This document shows positions 17,045 through 25,221 of a DNA stretch of 40,636 nt, piece by piece. The stretch lies in the NCBI GenBank assembly GCA_964649825.1, contig CAZYQW010000088.1, positions 1 through 40,636 on the forward strand, read 5' to 3'. The notes under the pieces are model-generated. The model did no database searches, was not told the origin of the DNA, and saw nothing but the letters and a program-made list of their open reading frames with translations. The translations under genes and the position numbers were made by a program. Source of the DNA: CAZYQW01 sp964649825 (GTDB lineage: Bacteria; Planctomycetota; B15-G4; JADJEK01). Each line of letters opens with the position of its first letter. The stretch's first letter is position 1.

Positions 17045-18079
17045 ATGGCCCACATCGACCACTGGCTCGAGACGATGGCGGACGTCGACGCGTCCGACCT
17101 GCACCTCCGCGCGGGCTTGAGGCCGTGCTATCGCGTGAACGGGCAGGTCGAGGTCGCCGAGGAGTCGGAACCGGTCGACGTCGATTCGCTCGGTCGAATG
17201 GTCCACGAGATCCTCAAGGAGGAGCAGGTCCGGCGCCTGCAGGACGCGCGCGAGCTCGACTTCTCCTACGGCCTCGGCGACGGACAGCGCTTCCGCGGCA
17301 AGTACTTCATCGAGCACCGAGGTCCGGCCCTCACGTTTCGGCGGATTCCGGCGCGCGTGCCTTCGTTCGCCGAGCTGAACCTCCCCGACGAGCTGACCGA
17401 GTTCACCGAGCTGAAGAGCGGGCTCGTCCTCGTGACGGGCTCCACGGGCAGCGGTAAGACGTCGACGCTCGCCGCGATGATCGATCTGATCAACGCCACG
17501 TACCACCGGCACATCGTCACGCTCGAGGATCCGATCGAGTATCTCTACGAGGGGAGGAAGAAGTCGCGCGTCCACCAGCGCGGGCTCCACGAGGACGTGG
17601 TCGACTTCCAGAGCGGGATCCGCGCGGCGCTGCGCGAGGACGTCGACGTCCTCCTGGTCGGCGAGCTGAGAGACCAGGAAGCGATCAAGCTGACGCTGCG
17701 CGCCGCCGAATGCGGTCTGCTCGTGTTCGCGACGCTTCATACGAACGGCGCGGTCGAGTCGATCAATCGGATCATCGACATCTTCCCGACCGACGAGCAG
17801 AACCAGGTGCGCGCCATGCTCTCGCAGTCCTTGGCGGGGATCGTCTCGCAGACGCTTCTCCCGCGTGCGGATCGACCCGGGCAGATCCCCGCCGTCGAGA
17901 TCCTGGTCGCGACGGGCGCCGTTCGCAGCCTCATCCGCGAGGAGAAGACGCACGAGATCACGAACCTCATCCAGTCCGGCAAGGCGCACGGCATGCTCTC
18001 CCTCGCCGACTCGCTCGAGTCCCTCGTTCGGCACGGCAAGATCAACGCGCAGGACGCGTGCCACTCGGCGACTCGGTGA
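17045..18079 (+). CDS. pilT: Type IV pilus retraction ATPase PilT
   Basis: 344 aa, the normal PilT length. An N-terminal PAS-like PilT domain opens with DVDASDLHLRAGLRPCYRVNG. Walker A is GSTGSGKT (Lys 138), the Asp box is HIVTLEDPIEYLY, Walker B is VDVLLVGELRD, and the His box is GLLVFATLHTNGA. AVRSLIREEKTHEI corresponds to the AIRNLIRE motif, followed by GMLSLADSLESLV. It powers pilus retraction for twitching. It directly follows another PilT-family gene, giving a tandem motor pair reminiscent of pilT-pilU. No pilin or assembly genes lie in the window, so these motors act on a machine encoded elsewhere. An AG-rich site (GAGGGAGAGC) precedes the start. Confidence 0.92.
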   Translation: MAHIDHWLETMADVDASDLHLRAGLRPCYRVNGQVEVAEESEPVDVDSLGRMVHEILKEEQVRRLQDARELDFSYGLGDGQRFRGKYFIEHRGPALTFRRIPARVPSFAELNLPDELTEFTELKSGLVLVTGSTGSGKTSTLAAMIDLINATYHRHIVTLEDPIEYLYEGRKKSRVHQRGLHEDVVDFQSGIRAALREDVDVLLVGELRDQEAIKLTLRAAECGLLVFATLHTNGAVESINRIIDIFPTDEQNQVRAMLSQSLAGIVSQTLLPRADRPGQIPAVEILVATGAVRSLIREEKTHEITNLIQSGKAHGMLSLADSLESLVRHGKINAQDACHSATR

Positions 18080-18145
18080 CCGAACCGTTCATCGACGGAG
18101 CCGCGTGGACCGCCGTCGGGCCGGCGGCGTGGCGAACGAGGCAGG

Positions 18146-19108
18146 TCAGGGCACGAGGTATTGGTAGCCCCGCGACGCCGAGTACCCGAGCGGCGAGCCG
18201 GAGTCGGCGGCGAAGCACTGCATCGTGAAGCTGATGCCGGACGTCCCCGGGGGCATCGTCCCCAGCAGCATGGCATGGCCGTTGCCAGGTCCCGTTCCCC
18301 CGAGGCTGATCGGCAGGAGGAACGGGAAGACGGGCTGGACGTTCAGAAAGCACCCGAAGCCGAGCGGCCCCGCGCCCTGCTGCAGGCCGAACGCGAGGTA
18401 CGCCGGCTGACCGCCGAGCGCGTCCTGGAGGGTGAGGCCGACCACGTCGTTCTCACCGGGACAGCCCACGATCTCGACGCTCGGGACGAACCCGCCCGAC
18501 CCCGGACAGCCGACGCCGTACTCGATGCCGCAGTTCTCGACCACGTCGACGTTGTCGAGCGCGTACGCGAAGCCGATGCCGCCCGAGGCGCTGAGGCCGT
18601 CGAACGTCAAGCGAACGGCGTTCGCGATCAATGGGATGACCGTTTCGAAGTCGGCCACGCCGCCGGCGCCGTCGGCCACGCCGTCGATGGGGAACGTATG
18701 GGAGCTCACGCTTCCGCCCGCGTGGTCGACGTTGATGCGGAGGAACGTGGCGGTGGGATACGACGCCTCATTGATCGTGCATTCCGAGAGGTCGAACTTG
18801 AGCAGGACGAACGGCTTCCCGTCGACCCGCTGCAGCGTGAGCGTCGAACCGATCGATCCGTTCGCTCCGCCCTCGCTGCCGATGTAGACGGGAGAGCCGT
18901 TCTGCGTGAGTCCGTTGAGGACGGCGAAGTTCGACAGAGTGTGATAGTGCGTGCTCGAGAACCGATAACCGGCGAGGTCGAGAGCCGGCCCGACGTCACC
19001 ATTGCCGTTTCCGCCGGGGACGATGCTGTCGAAGTCGATGACGGTGCGGGCATGGAGCGAAGACGCGGAGAGTCCCACGATCAAGGCGAGGAGACGCGTG
19101 AATCGCAT
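18146..19108 (-). CDS. Secreted beta-rich protein with shared C-terminal domain
   Basis: 320 aa. Start at the ATG complementary to 19106-19108, giving a clean signal peptide (MRFTRLLALIVGLSASSLHA). Residues about 21-190 look like a lectin-like or jelly-roll beta-sandwich (TVIDFDSIVPGGNGNGDVG, then FVLLKFDLSEC, then AVRLTFDGLSASGGIGFAYALDNVDV). This style is common in exported planctomycete proteins. From CGIEYGVGCPGSGG (about 195) to the end is a second domain with GCPGENDVV, FGCFLNVQPVFPF and a final LGYSASRGYQYLVP. The protein at 37274-39340 ends with a related domain. Its function is unknown; extracellular or surface attachment is inferred. Confidence 0.82.
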   Translation of the reverse strand: MRFTRLLALIVGLSASSLHARTVIDFDSIVPGGNGNGDVGPALDLAGYRFSSTHYHTLSNFAVLNGLTQNGSPVYIGSEGGANGSIGSTLTLQRVDGKPFVLLKFDLSECTINEASYPTATFLRINVDHAGGSVSSHTFPIDGVADGAGGVADFETVIPLIANAVRLTFDGLSASGGIGFAYALDNVDVVENCGIEYGVGCPGSGGFVPSVEIVGCPGENDVVGLTLQDALGGQPAYLAFGLQQGAGPLGFGCFLNVQPVFPFLLPISLGGTGPGNGHAMLLGTMPPGTSGISFTMQCFAADSGSPLGYSASRGYQYLVP

Positions 19109-19246
19109 GTGTTGGTTCCTTGTGGCCCGAGCGACACCGAGGTCGCTGGATCGTAACACACGTCGCGTCGCGGGGGGATGGGAGGTGGAGATCGCGCCGT
19201 TTGGTAGGGTGTCCGGTTTCGCGGACGCCTCCGAAAAGGAAAGACC

Positions 19247-20938
19247 ATGGACCGCGCCGAGGACGTCAACGAGGGCCGCCCCCGCCATTTCATCCAGGAG
19301 ATCATCGAGGAGCACGGTCGTATCGGCCGCTTCGAGGGTCGGGTCCACACGCGCTTTCCACCGGAGCCGAACGGTCTCCTCCACGTCGGCCACGCCAAGT
19401 CGATCTGCCTCAACTTCGGACTTGCCGCTCAATACGGCGGCAAGTGCAACCTGCGGTTCGACGACACGAACCCGACGAAGGAGAGCACGGAGTACGTCGA
19501 GGCGATCCAGCGGGACATCCGTTGGCTCGGCTTCGACTGGGAGGATCGGCTCTTCTTCGCGTCCGACTACTTCGACCAGCTCTACGCCTGGGCCGTGACG
19601 CTGATCGAGAAGGGGAGCGCGTACGTCTGCGATCTCTCCGCCGACGAGATGCGCGAGTACCGTGGTACGTTGACCACGCCGGGCCGCAACAGCCCGTTCC
19701 GCGATCGATCCGTCGAGGAGAACCTCGACCTGTTCGACCGCATGAAGAACGGCGAGTTCGAGGACGGCACGCGGACGCTGCGCGCGAAGATCGACATGGC
19801 GTCGCCGAACCTGACGATGCGCGATCCGGTCCTCTACCGCATCCTGCGAGCGACGCACCACCGCACCGGCGACGCGTGGTGCATCTACCCGACCTACGAT
19901 TGGGCGCACGGCCAGTCCGACTCGATCGAGGGGATCACCCACTCGATCTGCACCCTCGAGTTCGAGAACCACCGCCCGCTGTACGACTGGTGCCTGGACG
20001 AGCTCGGAGCGCATCATCCGCAGCAGATCGAGTTCGCCCGGCTCATCCTCTCGCACACGATCGTCAGCAAGCGGAAGCTCCTGCGGCTCGTCGAGGAGAA
20101 GAAGGTCGGAGGCTGGGACGACCCGCGCATGCCGACGCTCGCCGGCGTGCGCCGGCGCGGATACACGCCCGAGGCGCTTCAGGGCTTCTGCGCGCGGATC
20201 GGCGTCACCAAGTTCAACAGCACGATCCCGATCGCGTGGTTGGAGGAAGCGATCCGCGAGGATCTGAACCGGCGCGCCGCGCGGGTGATGGGCGTGCTGC
20301 GCCCGCTCAAGGTGGTCATCACCAACTACCCCGAGGGACGGACCGAGGAGCTCGACGCGATCAACAACCCCGAGGACCCGTCGGCCGGCTCGAGGAAGGT
20401 GCCGTTCTCGCGCGAGCTCTACATCGAGCAGGACGACTTCATGGAGGATCCGCCGAAGAAGTTCTTCCGGCTCGCGCCGGGCCGCGAGGTTCGCCTGCGC
20501 TACGCGTACTTCGTACGGTGCGACGAAGTCGTGAAGGACGAGCGCGGCGAGGTCGTCCTGCTGCGCTGCTCGTACGATCCGGACACGATCGGCGGGCACG
20601 CGAAGGACGGCCGCAAGGTGAAGGGCACGATCCACTGGGTCTCGGCCGCGCACGCCGTCGAGGCCGAGGTGCGCCTCTATGACCTGCTCTTCACGAAGGA
20701 GAACCCGAACGAGGTCGACGACGAGGCGCAGGACTTCATGGCGAACCTGAACCCGAGATCGCTCGAGGTACTTGCGCCGTGCTACGTCGAGCCGAGCCTG
20801 AACGGTGCGCCGGCCGGCCGTACGGTGCAGTTCGAGCGGATGGGCTACTTTTGCGTGGACCCGGACTCGACGCCGGGCCGGCTCGTCTTCAACCGGACCG
20901 CGACGCTCCGGGACACGTGGGCGAAGGTGCAGGAGTAA
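19247..20938 (+). CDS. glnS: Glutaminyl-tRNA synthetase
   Basis: 563 aa, normal length for bacterial GlnRS. It charges tRNA-Gln with glutamine in the cytoplasm. The class I signature is PPEPNGLLHVGHAK (residues 38-51, HVGH as the HIGH box). LRFDDTNPTKE follows, and the KMSKS-equivalent is IVSKRKLL at 272-279. CIYPTYDWAHGQSDSIEGITHSICTLEFE in outline, and the C-terminal anticodon-binding beta-barrels (VPFSRELYIEQDDF, RLAPGREVRLRYA, GTIHWVSAAHAVEAEVRLYD), are diagnostic for GlnRS rather than GluRS. Its presence suggests direct charging of tRNA-Gln, at least in part. The ligase gene follows 41 bp downstream on the same strand. Confidence 0.97.
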   Translation: MDRAEDVNEGRPRHFIQEIIEEHGRIGRFEGRVHTRFPPEPNGLLHVGHAKSICLNFGLAAQYGGKCNLRFDDTNPTKESTEYVEAIQRDIRWLGFDWEDRLFFASDYFDQLYAWAVTLIEKGSAYVCDLSADEMREYRGTLTTPGRNSPFRDRSVEENLDLFDRMKNGEFEDGTRTLRAKIDMASPNLTMRDPVLYRILRATHHRTGDAWCIYPTYDWAHGQSDSIEGITHSICTLEFENHRPLYDWCLDELGAHHPQQIEFARLILSHTIVSKRKLLRLVEEKKVGGWDDPRMPTLAGVRRRGYTPEALQGFCARIGVTKFNSTIPIAWLEEAIREDLNRRAARVMGVLRPLKVVITNYPEGRTEELDAINNPEDPSAGSRKVPFSRELYIEQDDFMEDPPKKFFRLAPGREVRLRYAYFVRCDEVVKDERGEVVLLRCSYDPDTIGGHAKDGRKVKGTIHWVSAAHAVEAEVRLYDLLFTKENPNEVDDEAQDFMANLNPRSLEVLAPCYVEPSLNGAPAGRTVQFERMGYFCVDPDSTPGRLVFNRTATLRDTWAKVQE

Positions 20939-20979
20939 GGGGGCGTAGCGAGCGTCGGCGGTCGGGCGCCCACCAACGC

Positions 20980-22521
20980 ATGAACCTCCACGATCTCGTC
21001 CAGACCAGCCAGGCGGTCGCGGGTACCCGGTCGCGCAAGGCGAAGGTCGCGGCGCTGGCCGACGGCCTACGGCGCCTGCGGCCGGACGAGGTCGAGATCG
21101 GCGTGGCGTTCCTCTCGGGCGAGCTGCCGCGGGGACGGATCGGGCTCGGGTACGCCGCGGTCCGCGACGGGCTCGACGTCCCGCCGGCCGGCGCGCCGTC
21201 GATTCGGCTGACCGACGTGGCGCGGACCTTCGAGGCCATCCAGGCCGCGAGCGGCAAGGGATCGGCCGGAGAACGCATGCGTCTCTTCCGCGACCTTCTC
21301 GCGCGCGCGACGAGCGAGGAGCAACGGTTCCTGGCGCACCTCACGATCGGAGAGCTCCGGCAAGGAGCGCTCGAGGGAATCATGGCGGAGGCGGTCGCGA
21401 TCGCCACCGGGATCGACGTGGCTCGCGTGCGGCGCGCGACCATGCTCGCCGGTGCCGCGATCCCGGTGGCGGCCGCGGCGCTCAGAGAGGGTGCCGCCGG
21501 GCTCGACCGCTTCCGGTTCGAGCTCTTCCGCCCGATCCAGCCGATGCTGGCGCAGACGGCCGAAGGCGTCGCCGACGCGCTCGGCCGCCTCGACGGAGCC
21601 GCGTTCGAGTTCAAGATGGACGGCGCGCGCATCCAGGTCCATCGCTCGGGCCAAGACGTGCGCGTCTACACCCGGAACCTCAACGACGTGACCGGGGCCG
21701 TCCCCGAGGTCGTCGAAGCGACGCGAACGCTGCCGGTCGAGGCGATCGTCCTCGACGGCGAGGTCATTGCACTGAGGGACGATGGATCGCCGCATCGTTT
21801 CCAGACGACGATGAGCCGCTTCGGCCGCAAGCACGAGGTCGACGAGAGGCGCGTGAGGATCCCGCTGTCCTGCTTCTTCTTCGACTGCCTGCACGTCGAC
21901 GGCGCCGACCTGATCGATCGTGGCGCCCACGAGAGGACGAGCGTGCTCGAGGAGCGGCTGCCCGACACGCTTCGGATGCCGCGCATCGTGACCGCATCCG
22001 AGGCCGAAGCCGAGTCGTTCCTGGAGCGGGCCCTGGAGATCGGGCACGAGGGAGTGATGGCCAAGGCCGTCGATGGCGCGTACGAGGCCGGCAGCCGCGG
22101 CGCCGCATGGATGAAGATCAAGCCGGCCCACGCGCTCGATCTCGTCGTGCTCGCCGCGGAATGGGGGAGCGGCCGGCGCCAGGGCTTCCTTTCGAACCTG
22201 CACCTGGGAGCGCGCTCGAACGACGGCTTCGTCATGCTCGGCAAGACGTTCAAGGGGATGACGGACGAACTCCTCCGGTGGCAGACGGCGGAGTTGCTCG
22301 CGCGTGAAACTGGGCGCGACGGCGCCGTCGTCCACGTACGCCCGGAGCTCGTCGTGGAGATCGCGTTCAACGAGATCCAACGAAGCCCCCACTACCCGGG
22401 GGGGATGGCGCTTCGCTTCGCGCGAGTGAAGCGCTACCGGACCGACAAGACCGCCGCCGAAGCGGACACGGTCGACTCGGTGCGCGCGATCTTCGCCCGC
22501 GGAGGTTCGTCGCAAGGATGA
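20980..22521 (+). CDS. ATP-dependent DNA ligase
   Basis: 513 aa from ATG 20980; the frame is open upstream but only inside glnS. An N-terminal helical DNA-binding domain covers about residues 1-180 (LARATSEEQRFLAHLTIGELRQGALEGIMAEAVA in outline). The nucleotidyltransferase domain carries the lysine motif EFKMDGARIQ (Lys 212 is the AMP-accepting residue), then LDGEVIAL, FFFDCLHVDG, EGVMAKAV and AWMKIKPAH. The OB domain at the C-terminus ends with VEIAFNEIQRSPHYPGGMALRFARVKRYRTDK. This is the long archaeal/eukaryal-type ATP ligase seen in some bacteria as a second ligase beside NAD-dependent LigA. It probably has an accessory repair role. No Ku or polymerase-domain partner lies nearby. Confidence 0.95.
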   Translation: MNLHDLVQTSQAVAGTRSRKAKVAALADGLRRLRPDEVEIGVAFLSGELPRGRIGLGYAAVRDGLDVPPAGAPSIRLTDVARTFEAIQAASGKGSAGERMRLFRDLLARATSEEQRFLAHLTIGELRQGALEGIMAEAVAIATGIDVARVRRATMLAGAAIPVAAAALREGAAGLDRFRFELFRPIQPMLAQTAEGVADALGRLDGAAFEFKMDGARIQVHRSGQDVRVYTRNLNDVTGAVPEVVEATRTLPVEAIVLDGEVIALRDDGSPHRFQTTMSRFGRKHEVDERRVRIPLSCFFFDCLHVDGADLIDRGAHERTSVLEERLPDTLRMPRIVTASEAEAESFLERALEIGHEGVMAKAVDGAYEAGSRGAAWMKIKPAHALDLVVLAAEWGSGRRQGFLSNLHLGARSNDGFVMLGKTFKGMTDELLRWQTAELLARETGRDGAVVHVRPELVVEIAFNEIQRSPHYPGGMALRFARVKRYRTDKTAAEADTVDSVRAIFARGGSSQG

Positions 22522-22523
22522 GT

Positions 22524-22560
22524 CGATTTGACGTAAGTAGCTATATCAAAGTTATTTGAA
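22524..22560 (+). promoter_or_regulatory. AT-rich island upstream of the sulfatase gene
   Basis: A short AT-rich stretch in otherwise very GC-rich DNA, directly after the ligase stop. It contains TTGACG at 22528-22533 and several TA-rich hexamers, but none is a good -10 at 16-18 bp. It could be a promoter or a protein-binding site. The rest of the gap to 22783 shows nothing I can name. Confidence 0.25.
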
Positions 22561-22783
22561 GATAATCGTTGGTGTCCGTTGGCGCCGGCCCGTGACCGAC
22601 CCAGCGTCGTTTTCGTTCTTCGTTCGTAGATTCGTCGTGATGCCGGCCGGTTTTCGAGGATTCAACTCATATTGCGTGTCGCTCCGGGCGGGCATCCTGC
22701 GCCCGGCTCTTGCCGTTCCGATCAACCTGTCGCAGAATCAACGGTCAGACCCGGCGGCGTCGACACACCTGGTGGATTGAACC

Positions 22784-24208
22784 GTGGATATGAGCATGCA
22801 TTCCCTTTCTTCTCGACCGACCCGAGCAGCGTGGCTTCTCGGGTTTTCCCTCGTCCTCGTCGGCGGTGAGGCCAGCGCTGGTCCACCTACCGTCAAGTCC
22901 CCCTCCGGGGACGCGGGGCAGAAGCCGAGAGCGAACGTGCTGTTCATTCTCGCGGACGACCTCGGCGTCGACTTCATCAACGCGTACGGCGTCGGCCCGT
23001 TCGCGCCCCCGACTCCGAACATCGACCGCATCGCGAGCGAGGGAGTGCTGTTCCGCAACGCCTGGGCGAACCCCGTGTGCTCTCCGACTCGGGCCTGCGT
23101 TCAGACCGGCCGGCACGCATTCCGCACGGGAGTTGGAACCGCGATCCAAACCGGCGCCGGCGGCACGCTGCCGGCGGCGGAGATGACGGTTCCCGAGCTG
23201 CTCGACGGCGCGCACTCCGGTTACGCGCACGCGATCATCGGGAAGTGGCATCTCGCGAGCGGCATGACCGGATCGGAGAGTGCGCCGAACCTGGCCGGCT
23301 GGTCCCATTTCGCCGGCCTGATCCCCGGCGCGACCCCGGCCCCGTACAACTACTTCATTTGGCCGCGGACGGTCGACGGCGTGACCGCGGCTTCGCCGGT
23401 GTACGCGACGACGAAGATGGTCGACGACGCCGTCCAGTGGATCCAGAGCCAGGGTGCGCGCCCGTGGGTCTGCTACCTCTCGTTCTTCGCGCCGCACCGG
23501 CCGTTCCATGCGCCGCCCCATCATCTCCACACGCAGCCCCTCACGGGCAAGCAACCGTGGAACGAGCCGCTCCCGTTCTACCAGGCGACCGTGGAGGCGA
23601 TGGACACCGAGATCGGGCGGCTCCTGAACACGCTGGGATCGCAGCTCGACGACACGTACGTGATCTTCATGGGGGACAACGGAACCCCCGCGGAGGTGTC
23701 GAAGCCGCCGTTCCTGCCGCAGCACGCCAAGGGCTCCCCGTACCAGGGCGGCGTGAACGTCCCTCTGGTGGTTCGTGGCCCGCGGATCGATCAGCCGGGA
23801 CGCGAGAGCGACGCGCTCGTGAGCGCGGTCGACGTCTTCTCCACCGTGCTCGACATGGCGGCCGTCGACGTCGACGCGGTGCTGCCGGACACGACGATCG
23901 ACGGCGCGAGCTTCCTGCCCGTGCTCGATTCGGCCACGGCCGGGTCGCCGCACTCGCTGATCTTCACGGAGTGGTTCTTCGGCGACAAGCCGAACCTGTT
24001 CGGATGGGCGATCGTGCGCGACTCGCGCTACAAGCTCATTCGTCGGTTCTCGCCGATCGGGAAGCCCTACTACGACGAGTTCTACGACCTCGAAACCGAT
24101 CCGTTCGAGACCACGAACCTGATGATCTCCGGCACGGCGGACATCGTGGCCGGCCTGCACTACACCGCGTTGAGCAAGCACATCATCGCGATCCGCGCAT
24201 CGAAGTGA
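22784..24208 (+). CDS. Secreted FGly-type sulfatase
   Basis: 474 aa reading from GTG 22784; ATGs at 22790 and 22796 are alternative starts. The signal peptide is AAWLLGFSLVLVGGEASA. Sulfatase core: NVLFILADDLGVDF (metal-binding Asp pair), the FGly motif CSPTR at residues 99-103 followed by ACVQTGRH, GKWHLA at about 153-158, and MGDNGTPAE. The C-terminal FYDLETDPFETTNL is typical of arylsulfatase A-like enzymes. Cys 99 would be converted to formylglycine by a sulfatase-modifying enzyme, which is not in the window. It hydrolyses sulfate esters, most likely on sulfated polysaccharides given the family, but the specific substrate cannot be told. This contrasts with the protein at 5872-8505, which lacks this motif. 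Confidence 0.93.
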   Translation: MDMSMHSLSSRPTRAAWLLGFSLVLVGGEASAGPPTVKSPSGDAGQKPRANVLFILADDLGVDFINAYGVGPFAPPTPNIDRIASEGVLFRNAWANPVCSPTRACVQTGRHAFRTGVGTAIQTGAGGTLPAAEMTVPELLDGAHSGYAHAIIGKWHLASGMTGSESAPNLAGWSHFAGLIPGATPAPYNYFIWPRTVDGVTAASPVYATTKMVDDAVQWIQSQGARPWVCYLSFFAPHRPFHAPPHHLHTQPLTGKQPWNEPLPFYQATVEAMDTEIGRLLNTLGSQLDDTYVIFMGDNGTPAEVSKPPFLPQHAKGSPYQGGVNVPLVVRGPRIDQPGRESDALVSAVDVFSTVLDMAAVDVDAVLPDTTIDGASFLPVLDSATAGSPHSLIFTEWFFGDKPNLFGWAIVRDSRYKLIRRFSPIGKPYYDEFYDLETDPFETTNLMISGTADIVAGLHYTALSKHIIAIRASK

Positions 24209-24231
24209 CCTCGCGCAACGGCGGAAGCCGC

Positions 24232-24267
24232 AGAGGGTCGCCGACTCACGGAGGTCGGCGGCCCTCT
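24232..24267 (+). terminator. Terminator-like hairpin after the sulfatase gene
   Basis: 14-bp stem agagggtcgccgac / gtcggcggccctct with a single G-T wobble and an 8-nt loop, starting 23 bp after the stop at 24208. A weak pyrimidine tract follows. Position and stem strength fit a terminator. Confidence 0.6.
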
Positions 24268-24364
24268 TGCCGTCTCCCTCCCGGCTTCCCGCGGGCCGTC
24301 GTGAGCATCGTTACCGGCGTCCCTCTCTCCGTCTAGAGAACCGGTCGCCGTTCGGAGCACCGCC

Positions 24365-25075
24365 ATGAAGACCCCCCTCTCTTCCTTGTTCGGCCTGTTC
24401 CTCGCTTCCACGGCCGCCTTCGCCGCCGATCCCGCGATCCTGGTCGAGCGAGTCCACGACCAACGCGGTCGAAATCGAATCGAGACCCAGCTCTCCGCGG
24501 TGCGCGTCGACTTCAACGTCACCGACATGACGGCCAAGGAGTTCGCGGAGTGGATCGCGGTGGTCGGCGGAAGCGGGGTGAACTGCATCGTCGTCGCCCC
24601 GAGTCCGGACGACCTGCCGCGCGTCACGATGAACCTGACCCAGGTGCGAGTGACGCAGCTCATGCGTCTCGTGGCGGACGTCACCGACCTCGCGTTCGTC
24701 TATCGCAACGGCGTCATCATGATCAAGCCGAAGGAAGACGTGCGCGAGGAGACGTCGCTCCGGATCTACGACGTGCGCGCCGCGGTGGCGCCGCTCACCG
24801 ATTTTCCGGCGCCGGTCCTCATCGGCCTCCGACCGAGCGGCTACGAATCCGAGGAACCCGAGCGTGAGAGCTCGCAACGGACCCTCTCCGGGTTCGACAC
24901 GGAGCAGCTCGCCGATCTCGTGCGGAACAACGTCCGGCTCGGCAACTGGGACGACGAGGGGGTGTCGCTGACGGTGGGACACGGTCTCCTGCTCGTGCGC
25001 CAAACCGAGCGCGGTCACCGCGAGGTCGCGAAGGTCCTCGCCGCGCTCGGCGTCTACGCCGGCCCCATCCGCTGA
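24365..25075 (+). CDS. Secreted STN (secretin/TonB N-terminal)-like protein
   Basis: 236 aa with a clear signal peptide (MKTPLSSLFGLFLASTAAFA). Residues about 45-125 match the STN pattern: VDFNVTDMTAKEFAEWIAVVGG, then GVNCIVVAP, then RVTMNLTQVRVTQLMRLVADVTDLAFVYRNGVIMIKP in outline. This short beta-alpha-beta fold is found at the N-terminus of secretins and TonB receptors. The rest (LADLVRNNVRLGNWDDEGVSL, then LLLVRQTERGHREVAKVLAAL) resembles the periplasmic N1-type repeat of secretins, but there is no beta-barrel. It may be a periplasmic adaptor or sensor; its function is unknown. It is not obviously linked to the pilus motor genes 6 kb away. Confidence 0.75.
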   Translation: MKTPLSSLFGLFLASTAAFAADPAILVERVHDQRGRNRIETQLSAVRVDFNVTDMTAKEFAEWIAVVGGSGVNCIVVAPSPDDLPRVTMNLTQVRVTQLMRLVADVTDLAFVYRNGVIMIKPKEDVREETSLRIYDVRAAVAPLTDFPAPVLIGLRPSGYESEEPERESSQRTLSGFDTEQLADLVRNNVRLGNWDDEGVSLTVGHGLLLVRQTERGHREVAKVLAALGVYAGPIR

Positions 25076-25221
25076 TCGAGGACTTCGCGCTCTCGGTTCG
25101 TTCGAGACGCCGCGGCCGCTCGGGAGAGAGGTCGGTTCGAGGCAGGAGTTATCCTCGGTGCGGGTCCGTAGGATGGCTCCCGTCACCGGCAGCCACCGTG
25201 TCTTGCTGAACGGAGATCGAC

